DNA of 64,000 nt from the NCBI RefSeq assembly GCF_002813445.1, contig NZ_PHHD01000001.1, forward strand, positions 5,704,001-5,768,000. The letters are read 5' to 3'. A program made the translations under genes and the position numbers. The DNA comes from Pseudomonas tolaasii NCPPB 2192 (lineage in GTDB: Bacteria > Pseudomonadota > Gammaproteobacteria > Pseudomonadales > Pseudomonadaceae). Positions within the stretch are counted from its first letter, which is position 1. Each line of letters opens with the position of its first letter. This document shows positions 8,633 through 16,204 of the stretch, piece by piece. The notes under the pieces were generated by a model. That model worked only from the letters and a program-made list of their open reading frames with translations, made no database searches and was not told the DNA's origin.

Positions 8633-9502
8633 ATGCACACTTACCATTTCGGCAACGTTTCAGTGACGCGAGTGACCGAACAACGCGGCCCCGGGTTTAC
8701 CCCCGAAGCGCTGTACCCCGACTGGGATCCCCTGGCGCTGGAGCAGCATCACAACCTCATGGTGCCGGACTGCTTCGACCCGCAGTTGAATCGCTTCATT
8801 GCCAGCATCCATACCTGGGTGGTCAAGACGCCCCACCACACCATCCTGGTCGACAGCTGCGCCGGCAACCACAAGGAACGCCCTGGCATGCCGCGTTTTC
8901 ATCAACAAGAACTGCCGTTTCTTGAGCGCCTGCTCGACGCTGGCGTGACGCCCGAGTCGGTGGACTACGTGATGTGCACGCACCTGCACGCCGACCATTG
9001 CGGCTGGAATACGCGCCTGGTGGATGGGCGCTGGGTGCCGACGTTTCCAAACGCCAAGTATGTTTTTTCCCGCGCGGAGCACGCGTACTGGCTCGACCAG
9101 ATAGGCCAGGACAGCTTCAACGCCAACGTGTTTGAAGACAGCGTGCTGCCGGTGATTGAACGGGGTCAGGCGCAGATCGTCGATAACGAAGGTTTGATCG
9201 GCGATGCCTTGCTGATCCATCCCACGCCGGGCCACAGCGTCGGCCATCTGGCCATCGAACTGGTGCACCGCGCCAGCGGCGCACTGTTCAGCGGCGACAT
9301 CATGCACCAACCCTTGCAGGTGTTCCGCCCCGAGTGGAACAGCTGTTTCTGCAGCCACCCGCAACAGGCGCGTGCCTCACGCCGCTGGTTGCTGGAACAG
9401 GCCGCCGAGCGCGGCCTGACCGTGTTCACCAGCCACTTCGCCAACACCTCGGCAGGCCTCGTAACCGAAGCGAACGGCCAGTTCGACTGGCGTTTTATCT
9501 GA
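8633..9502 (+). CDS. Cytosolic MBL-fold hydrolase
   Basis: 289 residues with no signal peptide. The metal motif is MCTHLHADHCGWNTR (HxHxDH) at about residues 115-130, followed by PTPGHSVGH and FSGDIMHQP. This is the AHL-lactonase/aryl-sulfatase-like arrangement. AGGAGGTC precedes the start. It runs 20 bases ahead of an alpha/beta hydrolase gene on the same strand, so the two probably act in one pathway and share the divergent LysR regulator. Substrate not evident. Confidence 0.85.
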   Translation: MHTYHFGNVSVTRVTEQRGPGFTPEALYPDWDPLALEQHHNLMVPDCFDPQLNRFIASIHTWVVKTPHHTILVDSCAGNHKERPGMPRFHQQELPFLERLLDAGVTPESVDYVMCTHLHADHCGWNTRLVDGRWVPTFPNAKYVFSRAEHAYWLDQIGQDSFNANVFEDSVLPVIERGQAQIVDNEGLIGDALLIHPTPGHSVGHLAIELVHRASGALFSGDIMHQPLQVFRPEWNSCFCSHPQQARASRRWLLEQAAERGLTVFTSHFANTSAGLVTEANGQFDWRFI

Positions 9503-9521
9503 CTTGATCGGGAGCAACTCA

Positions 9522-10466
9522 ATGACCGCACTCACCTGTACCGACTTCATGATCCCCAGTGGTACGCCAGGCATCGAGCTGTACGTGCGCAACAAACGGC
9601 GCGCGGACATGGCCGAATGGTCGGGCGAAAAAACCGTGCTGTTTGTCGCCGGCTCTACCTACCCGGCGTCGAGCACATTTGACCTGCCGCTTGATGGCCA
9701 GTCCTGGATGGATCAATTGGCGCAACAGGGCTATGACACCTACCTGGTGGATGTGCGCGGGTATGGCCGCTCCAGCAAACCCGTGGAGCTTTCACAGCCG
9801 GCGGCAGACAACCCGCCGGTGGTGCGTACACCGGTTGCAACCGGCGATGTCGCAACGGCCGCAGCCTATGTGCGCAAACGCAACGGGGTGAGCCGAATCC
9901 ATTTGATTGGCTGGTCGTGGGGTGCCGCCTTGATGGCGAGCTACACCGCCGAGCATAACGATGAAGTGGTCAAGCTGGTGCTGGTGGCGCCGCAATGGAT
10001 TCGCGATACGCCAAGCCTGGCCGACAGTGGCGGCGCACTGGGCGCCTATCGGATCGTCAACCGCAGCGAGGCCAAGGCGCGCTGGCTCAATGGTGTGCCC
10101 GCCGAGCGCCACGCAGCCGTACTGCCCGAAGCCTGGTTTGAAGCCTGGGCCGACGCCACCTTCGGCCCAGGCGCAAACCAGATCAAGGCCCCCAATGGCA
10201 CGGTGCAAGACAGCCGCGAATTCTGGGCCGCCGGGCGCTCGCTGTACGACCCGGCCCGGATCAGGGTGCCGGTGCTGATCGTACATGCCGACGGTGACCG
10301 TGACTGCCCGCTGGAGCTGTCCCGCACGGTGTTTTCCAAACTGGTCAACGCCGCCTACCGGCGCTGGGTCGAAATCGGCGAAGGCACACACAGCGTGTTT
10401 ATGGAGCGCAATCGCTGGCAGGTGATCGGTGCCGTCAGTGCGTTTCTTGATGAAAGCGCCGTGTAG
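9522..10466 (+). CDS. Alpha/beta hydrolase
   Basis: 314 residues from the ATG at 9522, which has GGGAG nine bases before it; an upstream TTG is less likely. The nucleophile elbow is GWSWG, the acid is probably in HADGDRDCP, and the histidine in GEGTHSVFME, so a complete Ser-Asp-His triad is visible. The oxyanion region begins with FVAGSTYPAS instead of the common HG motif. Partner of the MBL hydrolase just upstream. Esterase, lactonase or dienelactone-type action are all compatible. Confidence 0.83.
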   Translation: MTALTCTDFMIPSGTPGIELYVRNKRRADMAEWSGEKTVLFVAGSTYPASSTFDLPLDGQSWMDQLAQQGYDTYLVDVRGYGRSSKPVELSQPAADNPPVVRTPVATGDVATAAAYVRKRNGVSRIHLIGWSWGAALMASYTAEHNDEVVKLVLVAPQWIRDTPSLADSGGALGAYRIVNRSEAKARWLNGVPAERHAAVLPEAWFEAWADATFGPGANQIKAPNGTVQDSREFWAAGRSLYDPARIRVPVLIVHADGDRDCPLELSRTVFSKLVNAAYRRWVEIGEGTHSVFMERNRWQVIGAVSAFLDESAV

Positions 10467-10489
10467 GCAGGCCGCCTGCGCGGCCTGCC
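10466..10489. terminator. GC-rich hairpin between convergent genes
   Basis: GGCAGGCCGC pairs perfectly with GCGGCCTGCC across a CTGC loop: a ten-base stem immediately after the hydrolase stop and 13 bases before the stop of the convergent SDR gene. No U-tract follows on either strand. Confidence 0.45.
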
Positions 10490-10501
10490 CGGGGTGTGAC
10501 C

Positions 10502-11296
10502 TTAAACGTTGTAGCGAGGCGCCGGTTGGGCGTTGACGAACTGGGGCGACAGGGCACGGCGGCCCGCTTCCCATGCGGTCCACGCAGCCGCTTCGTGCAA
10601 GCCCGGAATAGTCACCTGTTCGCCGAGGTCCAGCCCGGCCAGCGCGGCGTCCACCAGGTCGGCGGCCGACATGGTGTTGGCACCGGTCTTCTGGGGCGCG
10701 TAACCGGCCACATCCCAGAATTCGGTGGCGGTGGCACCTGGCAATACCGTCTGGATTCGCACGCCTTTGTCACCCAGGTCGCGCTGCAAGGTGTGGCCGA
10801 AGCTCAGCACATAGGATTTTGATGCGCTGTACACGCCATTCAGCGCTTCGACGGCGATGCCCACGACTGAAGAAATATTGATGAGGGTGCCGGTGCCACG
10901 GGCAACGAATGCCGGTGCAACCGCGTAGGTCAGGCGGGTCAGCGCGGTGATATTCAGGCTAATCATGTCTTCCATGGCATCGACGTCACCCTTGAGAATC
11001 GACGCCACCGAACCGATCCCGGCGTTGTTCACCAACAGGGTGATGCTGGGGTCATCACGCAAAACCGCCTCGACGCTGGCCAGGGCAGCTTTGTTATTCA
11101 GGTCCACGGCGAGGGTTTTGACCGAACGCCCGGTTTCGGCGCTCAGCTTGCCGGCAAGCGCGGTGAGGCGCTCTTGGTTACGTGCAACCAGGATCAGGTC
11201 GTAGCCGCGCCGCGCGAGGCGATCAGCGTAGATCGCACCGATGCCGGTGGATGATCCGGTGATGAGGGCGGTGCCTTTGGACGGTGCAGTGCTCAT
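10502..11296 (-). CDS. SDR-family oxidoreductase
   Basis: 264 residues from the ATG at 11296, preceded by GGAG at seven bases. TGSSTGIG is the NAD(P)-binding glycine motif, NNAG is present, and the catalytic Ser-Tyr-Lys set is NISS...YSASKSY. The R at the second strand (LVARN) favours NADP. Classical short-chain dehydrogenase of about 250 residues. It is divergent from the GlxA-type regulator at 11507, and the shared intergenic region carries two copies of a 19-base motif, which suggests control by that regulator. Confidence 0.88.
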   Translation of the reverse strand: MSTAPSKGTALITGSSTGIGAIYADRLARRGYDLILVARNQERLTALAGKLSAETGRSVKTLAVDLNNKAALASVEAVLRDDPSITLLVNNAGIGSVASILKGDVDAMEDMISLNITALTRLTYAVAPAFVARGTGTLINISSVVGIAVEALNGVYSASKSYVLSFGHTLQRDLGDKGVRIQTVLPGATATEFWDVAGYAPQKTGANTMSAADLVDAALAGLDLGEQVTIPGLHEAAAWTAWEAGRRALSPQFVNAQPAPRYNV

Positions 11297-11373
11297 GTCG
11301 TTCTCCAGAAAAGTCAGGCGATAAACGTTGGGCACTCAGACTACGACGGCGCCTGGAGTGCGCAAATGTCATA

Positions 11374-11392
11374 TATCCACCTTTTTAGGACA
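11374..11392 (+). promoter_or_regulatory. Regulator site candidate, copy 1
   Basis: TATCCACCTTTTTAGGACA, 18 bases upstream of the SDR leader region in the SDR/GlxA-type intergenic gap. It matches copy 2 at 11462-11480 in 17 of 19 positions. The two copies are direct repeats 88 bases apart, as expected for dimers of an AraC-type protein acting on a divergent promoter pair. Confidence 0.5.
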
Positions 11393-11461
11393 AGGCATTG
11401 TCTGCTGACGGCAAGGCTGTGGGCTTCCTCCCCACCTGTGTAAAGATGACGCTGTTAAACG

Positions 11462-11480
11462 TATCCATCTTTTTAAGACA
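11462..11480 (+). promoter_or_regulatory. Regulator site candidate, copy 2
   Basis: TATCCATCTTTTTAAGACA, 26 bases before the ATG of the GlxA-type gene. Direct repeat of the site at 11374. Its closeness to the start suggests autoregulation; not tested. Confidence 0.5.
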
Positions 11481-11506
11481 TCACCGCCGAATCACTGGAG
11501 TGACCA

Positions 11507-12457
11507 ATGACCACCATCGGACTCGTGATTTTTCCTGGCTTCCAGGTGTTGGGGCTCGCCGTGTCCGCGGTGTTCGAGACAGCCAATGACTTGAATAAAC
11601 CCTGTTACAGCCTGAGCGTCGTGTCCGAACAGGGCGGCATCGTGCGTTCCTCCCTCGGCTTCGGCATGGAAACCGCGAGTTTCAAGGGCACCCATTACGA
11701 TACGCTGATCGTCATCGGCAACAACCACCCCGAGGACGCATCACAGGGCCTGCTCGATTACCTGCGCAGCTCGGCAGCCACCTCCAAACGCATCACGGCG
11801 GTATGCACCGGGGCATTTGTGCTCGCCGAAGCAGGCCTGTTGGCAGGTCGGCGGGCGACCACGCACTGGGCCCATGCGCGGGCTTTCAGGGAAGCCTACC
11901 CGGACGTGCGACTGGAAGAAGACCGCATATTTGTGATTGATGGCGCAGTCTGGACTTCGGCCGGCATGACGGCCGGCATCGACCTGGCGCTGGCGATCGT
12001 GGAGAAAGACTTCGGCACCGACGTTGCGCGCCATGTGGCGAAAAAAATGGTCGTGCACCATCGACGTTCCGGCGGCCAGTCGCAGTTTTCCGCGCTGCTG
12101 GAACTGGACCCGAAAACCGACCGGATCCAGACCACCCTCCTCTACGCCAGGGAAAACCTGGCCGCCGAGTTGTCGGTGGAGGACCTCGCCAACGTCGCCC
12201 ACCTGAGCCCGCGCCAATTCAGCCGGATTTTCCGCGAAGAAACCGGGCGCTCCCCGGCCAAAGCCATTGAGCATCTGCGTGTCGAGGCTGCACGGATCAT
12301 GATGGAGGAAGGCCGTTACTCGCTCGACATCATCGCCAGGGACTGCGGTTTTGGCGACCGGGAGCGGATGCGGCGCGCGTTTCTGCGCGCGTTTGGCCAG
12401 TCGCCGCAAGCCATCAAGCGTGTGACCGAGGCGCAGATGATTGATTTGTCCGAGTAA
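11507..12457 (+). CDS. GlxA-family transcriptional regulator (DJ-1/PfpI + AraC HTH)
   Basis: 316 residues. The N-terminal half is a DJ-1/PfpI-like domain with the usual elbow CTGAFVLAEAGLL; the Cys is retained but these regulators are not known as enzymes. The C-terminal half has two HTH units (LSVEDLANVAHLSPRQFSRI and YSLDIIARDCGFGDRERMRR), as in GlxA, GbdR and related regulators of Pseudomonas. It is divergent from the SDR gene and 36 bases upstream of the epoxide-hydrolase-like gene, both possible targets. Ligand unknown. Confidence 0.88.
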   Translation: MTTIGLVIFPGFQVLGLAVSAVFETANDLNKPCYSLSVVSEQGGIVRSSLGFGMETASFKGTHYDTLIVIGNNHPEDASQGLLDYLRSSAATSKRITAVCTGAFVLAEAGLLAGRRATTHWAHARAFREAYPDVRLEEDRIFVIDGAVWTSAGMTAGIDLALAIVEKDFGTDVARHVAKKMVVHHRRSGGQSQFSALLELDPKTDRIQTTLLYARENLAAELSVEDLANVAHLSPRQFSRIFREETGRSPAKAIEHLRVEAARIMMEEGRYSLDIIARDCGFGDRERMRRAFLRAFGQSPQAIKRVTEAQMIDLSE

Positions 12458-12493
12458 TCAGCTTCACTCATGCAAAAAACCTGAGGGGTCAAT

Positions 12494-13507
12494 ATGTCCA
12501 CTTTCAAGCTGGCTTCGCGCACCTTCAGCACGCCACGCCATACCACCCACTACCTGGAGTCGGGCCCCGCCGACGGGCCTTTGATGATGTTCCTGCACGG
12601 GTGGCCGGAGCTCAGCCTGATCTGGCGCGCGCAAATGGCCGCCTTCGCCGCCGATGGCTGGCACTGCGTGGCACCCGACATGCGCGGCTATGGCGGCTCG
12701 TCCGCACCGGCGCCCACCAACGCCTACACACTTGAAAACATCGTGGCCGACATGGCGGAGCTGCATGACCATCTGGGGGCAGCACCTGCCATTTGGGTGG
12801 GCCACGATTGGGGCAGTGTTGTGGCGGGTGAACTGGTCGCCCATCAACCTCAGCGCAGCTGCGGCGTGGTGCTGGTGTCGGTCCCCTACTTCCCCACCAC
12901 CAACGCGCTGCCGACGCTGGTGCCGCTGGTGGACCGAGCGATTTATCCCGCAGACGCGTATCCGGACGGCCAGTGGGACTATTACCGCTACTACAACACG
13001 CACTTTGCGTCAGCCGTGGCTGACCTGGACGCGGACAAAGCCGCGTCGCTGGCTTCGATCTATCGGCGCGGCGACCCTGCGAGCATCGGCAAGGTGGCCG
13101 CCAATGCCGAAGTCACCCGAAAAGGCGGCCGATTCGGCCCTGCGCACACAGCGCCCGCCACCTCGCCCGACCTTGCACTCTGGCCACAAGCGGACTTCGC
13201 AGCACTGGTACAAGCGTTCGAACAGCACGGTTTCCGCACACCCTGTGCGTGGTATTTAAACGACGATGCCAACGTTGCGTACGCCAAACGCGCGCCCAAT
13301 GGTGGCCGCCTGTCATTGCCGGTGCTGTTTGTGAACGGCGATTACGACCAGATGAATACCATCAAAGGCAACCAGTTGGGTGAGCCAATGCGCGCGGCTT
13401 GCGCCGACCTCACGGTGACGAGCCTGCCCGGCGGGCATTGGCTGCCGGTGGAGTGCAAGACAGAACTGGTCGAGGCCATCCGTCACTGGCTACGACGCCC
13501 GCGCTGA
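12494..13507 (+). CDS. Epoxide hydrolase-like alpha/beta hydrolase
   Basis: 337 residues. HGWPE is the oxyanion motif of epoxide hydrolases, GHDWGS holds an Asp nucleophile instead of Ser, and the C-terminal histidine is in PGGHWLP. Two Tyr in the lid (for example WDYYRYYN) could protonate the epoxide. This set indicates soluble epoxide hydrolase or a haloalkane dehalogenase relative; the HGWP motif favours the former. It follows the GlxA-type gene on the same strand by 36 bases. Cytosolic, no signal peptide. Confidence 0.82.
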   Translation: MSTFKLASRTFSTPRHTTHYLESGPADGPLMMFLHGWPELSLIWRAQMAAFAADGWHCVAPDMRGYGGSSAPAPTNAYTLENIVADMAELHDHLGAAPAIWVGHDWGSVVAGELVAHQPQRSCGVVLVSVPYFPTTNALPTLVPLVDRAIYPADAYPDGQWDYYRYYNTHFASAVADLDADKAASLASIYRRGDPASIGKVAANAEVTRKGGRFGPAHTAPATSPDLALWPQADFAALVQAFEQHGFRTPCAWYLNDDANVAYAKRAPNGGRLSLPVLFVNGDYDQMNTIKGNQLGEPMRAACADLTVTSLPGGHWLPVECKTELVEAIRHWLRRPR

Positions 13508-13692
13508 TCACGCGCAAACCACAGCGATCACCCGCACCGGCCGTATGGCCCGCATTCCGGCCAGGAATAAAACTTAGTCCCGGTTGCCGTCTATTGGCTG
13601 ATGGATTCCGTCCTTTAGCCTTCAAGCCTCGACACCCCTCTGCGGGCGTGGCGAACCCTCTCGTCCCGCTCACTTCACAAAAGGAAACATCG

Positions 13693-14604
13693 ATGCAACG
13701 GTTATTCCGGACGGCCCTCCTGTTCTCGGCACTTTCCCTGTCCACGGGGTTGGCTTTTGCGCAATCCGTCGACGACGCAAAATCACCTTCTGATGCAGTC
13801 ACCATGGTCGACATTCCCACCAGTGCCGCCCACAAGATCACTGTCGAGCGTCGCGGCCAGATCGTATTGATCGGTATCAACCGGACCGCCATCCAGAACC
13901 GGCTCGATCCGCAAGCCTATCTGGCCCTCGCCAAGGCCTATTACGACTACGACCATGATCCATCACTGCGTGCCGCGGTGTTGTTCGGGCATGGCGATAA
14001 TTTCTCCCAGGGCCTCGACGTCGAGGGCTTCAAGGCTGCCGCCACCTCGGGCGGGGTGACGCTGGGTGACGGCTTCATTGACCCGCTCGGCAAGAAAATG
14101 CCCTTCCTCACCAAGCCGCTGATTGTGGCGGTGCAAGGCGACACCTGGAATATGGCGCATGAGTTGTTTCTGGTCGCCGACATACGGGTCGCGGCAAAAA
14201 ACACAAACTTCGGGCAAGACGAAAATACCCACGGTCGTTACCCCGGTGGTGGCTCGACCGTACGCTTCGTGCGCGAAGCCGGCTGGGGCAACGCGATGCG
14301 CTACATCCTGACGGGCGATCACTGGAGCGCCCAAGAGGCCTATCGCATGGGCGAGGTGCAGGCGATCGCCGGTCCAAAGTCAGCCCTCGACGCAGCCATC
14401 AAAATCGCAAACAAGATCGCCGCCAATGGGCCGTTAGGGATCAAAGCCTCGCTGGCCTCTGCGCATCGGGTGATCGACCCGGCACAAGCCGACGCGCTGT
14501 CTGGGTTGGATGTGCAACGCGCAGCGCTGTATAAATCAAACGATTTCCAGGAAGGGCGCAAGGCAGAAGCTGAAAGGCGGCCACCGGTTTATCAGGGCAA
14601 CTGA
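13693..14604 (+). CDS. Crotonase-family protein with signal peptide
   Basis: 303 residues from the ATG at 13693; GGAAAC lies just upstream. Residues 1-23 form a Sec signal peptide (hydrophobic core then LAFA). The rest is an enoyl-CoA hydratase/isomerase fold: AVLFGHGDNFSQGLDVEG supplies an oxyanion-type loop and DIRVAAKNTNFGQDE the second. The usual catalytic Glu positions are not clearly matched. Crotonases act on CoA thioesters, which are absent from the periplasm, so an exported member is odd. The longer open frame from 13399 overlaps the epoxide hydrolase gene and is rejected as coding. Function uncertain. Confidence 0.8.
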   Translation: MQRLFRTALLFSALSLSTGLAFAQSVDDAKSPSDAVTMVDIPTSAAHKITVERRGQIVLIGINRTAIQNRLDPQAYLALAKAYYDYDHDPSLRAAVLFGHGDNFSQGLDVEGFKAAATSGGVTLGDGFIDPLGKKMPFLTKPLIVAVQGDTWNMAHELFLVADIRVAAKNTNFGQDENTHGRYPGGGSTVRFVREAGWGNAMRYILTGDHWSAQEAYRMGEVQAIAGPKSALDAAIKIANKIAANGPLGIKASLASAHRVIDPAQADALSGLDVQRAALYKSNDFQEGRKAEAERRPPVYQGN

Positions 14605-14695
14605 AGCTGAATCAGGGGGCCGGTGAGACGTGAACCTGGCGGCCGGGCCCTGGGTGTCGCGGGGTCTTCCAAGAAACAGCAAGAGCTAAAAGTAA

Positions 14696-14729
14696 CCTGT
14701 GGCGAGGGAGCTTGCTCCCTCGCCACAGG
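14696..14729. repeat. REP palindrome
   Basis: Sixteen-base arms (CCTGTGGCGAGGGAGC and its complement) around a central TT form a perfect palindrome. The core GTGGCGAGGGAGCTTGCTCC is, from memory, a common short interspersed palindrome of P. fluorescens-group genomes. It lies between convergent genes and could also act as a transcript end. Confidence 0.75.
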
Positions 14730-14764
14730 TACAGTGTCCGCTCTTAACTGACTGGCATTACTCG

Positions 14765-15766
14765 TCAGAGTGGCTTTTTCTTTGTGGTTGTCCGGTCATG
14801 AACAACGAGTATCAACAGGTGCCGGGCATTTACGCACTCAGAGAACCCGGCAATTTCCTCGACCGCGAACCTCACATCATGGCCGGCGCGGATCAGCTGC
14901 GCGAAACGCAACATCACTGAAGAGCCGGCGTCGTGAGCTAACGCTTTAGTCATCAATTCCCGCACAGGTTCTTCAAGCTCTGCTTCGACACTGGGTGAAC
15001 AGGCCTGCCCGGTGAGCCAGGCAACCAGGGAACAGACCCGGTGCCCGGAGGTATTTTCGTCAACGCCCAGGATCTCCCCCAACACCATTCCCAACGTGCC
15101 GGCAGCGTGTTGTTCCGGCCGGCTCCAGGCCTTGAGTTCAATCGACTCTCGCTGGACTTTCTCCAGGTTGCGCCGAATCTTTCCTGGAATGGTCGCAGCT
15201 GCCTTGGGACGGTTGTAGTACTCGCGATTGGCTAAACTTGCGGCGTCTCGGACAACCTTCCACGCGACCGACCACAGTTGCGAAACACTGTAGGTTTCCA
15301 AAGCCGAGCGCATCGTACTGCCAATCTCTTCGAGCTCTGATACCGACAGGTCATGGTGATAGAGCTCGCACTGGTTCTCCAGATAGCGCATGACATCAGC
15401 AACCGAGTAATCAAGCCACAGGTTGAAAATCCCTTCAGCATCTGTGTACACCCTCTCCAACAGGCTACGAATGATCTCGTCCGCACGCCTGGATGCGACA
15501 TCCGGTGCCAGGCGATAGACCACCTGGTCGCGCAACACCCAAATTTCATCGCCCTCCCAATAGTAGGTCCCGGGCCTTGCTTTGGTGGGGTCTTCAAGCA
15601 CCAGTCCAGCCTCACGCAATTGCAGTAAAAAGTCGCCAACATACCGAGGCGCCCAACCACGGCAGTCGCCGACTGTAAAGCCACCGTTGGTCAATCTTGG
15701 CGTAATCGCCCTGTCCAACGCCAACAGAAGAATCACCTGACTATCCGGTATTTCCGAGTAGTCCAC
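14765..15766 (-). CDS. Protein of unknown function at the end of the tssM operon
   Basis: 333 residues, not recognised. No signal peptide or membrane segment; N-terminal 100 residues (GFTVGDCRGWAPRYVGDFL, LREAGLVLEDP, YYWEGDEIWVLRDQVVYRLA) look like a small winged-helix-type or similar domain, followed by a mostly helical part. The last codons (TTTKKKPL, stop) run into a copy of a terminator-like sequence that also occurs at 42279-42308, so its C-terminus may have been changed by a rearrangement. It lies three bases after the zinc-ribbon-like gene and downstream of tssM on the same strand. A T6SS accessory role is only positional inference. Confidence 0.68.
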   Translation of the reverse strand: MDYSEIPDSQVILLLALDRAITPRLTNGGFTVGDCRGWAPRYVGDFLLQLREAGLVLEDPTKARPGTYYWEGDEIWVLRDQVVYRLAPDVASRRADEIIRSLLERVYTDAEGIFNLWLDYSVADVMRYLENQCELYHHDLSVSELEEIGSTMRSALETYSVSQLWSVAWKVVRDAASLANREYYNRPKAAATIPGKIRRNLEKVQRESIELKAWSRPEQHAAGTLGMVLGEILGVDENTSGHRVCSLVAWLTGQACSPSVEAELEEPVRELMTKALAHDAGSSVMLRFAQLIRAGHDVRFAVEEIAGFSECVNARHLLILVVHDRTTTKKKPL

Positions 15767-15769
15767 CGT

Positions 15770-16153
15770 TCAGGTTGATTGCTTACTCACATATTCGCTC
15801 AACTGCCGCTCAAGCTCTGCGGCTTTGCCCTTTTGAGCTTCAAATGCAGCCGCGTCCTGGTCTTCCTGGCAAAGGGTACAAAGTCTGGTGGTTCGCTGAG
15901 GGACTTTTTTGGCCTCGGAGCGGCTTCTGATTTCGATCAGTTCTGCGCACAGTGGACAGACTTGATTTTCATCGAACGCCTTGCAGCGTTGCCGAATGAA
16001 GCCAGTCAGTGTGACGCCTGGAGCCATTTCAATAATACCGGCCAGAGCACTCACTCTTTCGAGGTGCTGCCCTGATTCATCGACTGCCCAATAACGCTCG
16101 ATCAACTCAATTTCTTTAGGGTCTGCGGTCAGCAGTTGTAGCTTGATTGCCAT
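15770..16153 (-). CDS. Small Cys-rich protein, possible zinc-binding
   Basis: 127 residues. Two CxxC pairs, QVCPLCAEL and RLCTLCQED, spaced about 30 residues apart, suggest one bound zinc. The C-terminal third is charged and probably helical (KGKAAELERQLSEYVSKQ). The family is not recognised with certainty; it may be a TraR/DksA-like zinc finger by shape only. AGGA lies before the ATG. It follows tssM by 51 bases and precedes another unknown gene by three, so the pair form the tail of the left T6SS operon. Confidence 0.68.
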   Translation of the reverse strand: MAIKLQLLTADPKEIELIERYWAVDESGQHLERVSALAGIIEMAPGVTLTGFIRQRCKAFDENQVCPLCAELIEIRSRSEAKKVPQRTTRLCTLCQEDQDAAAFEAQKGKAAELERQLSEYVSKQST

Positions 16154-16204
16154 GTAAAAAATCCTGTTTCACTTTTGACTACTTCGTATCCAGCACGGGC
16201 TGAT

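Noticed and set aside
13399..13692. N-terminal extension of the crotonase gene
   Set aside because: Overlaps the epoxide hydrolase gene, and the internal ATG has a ribosome site and starts a proper signal peptide.
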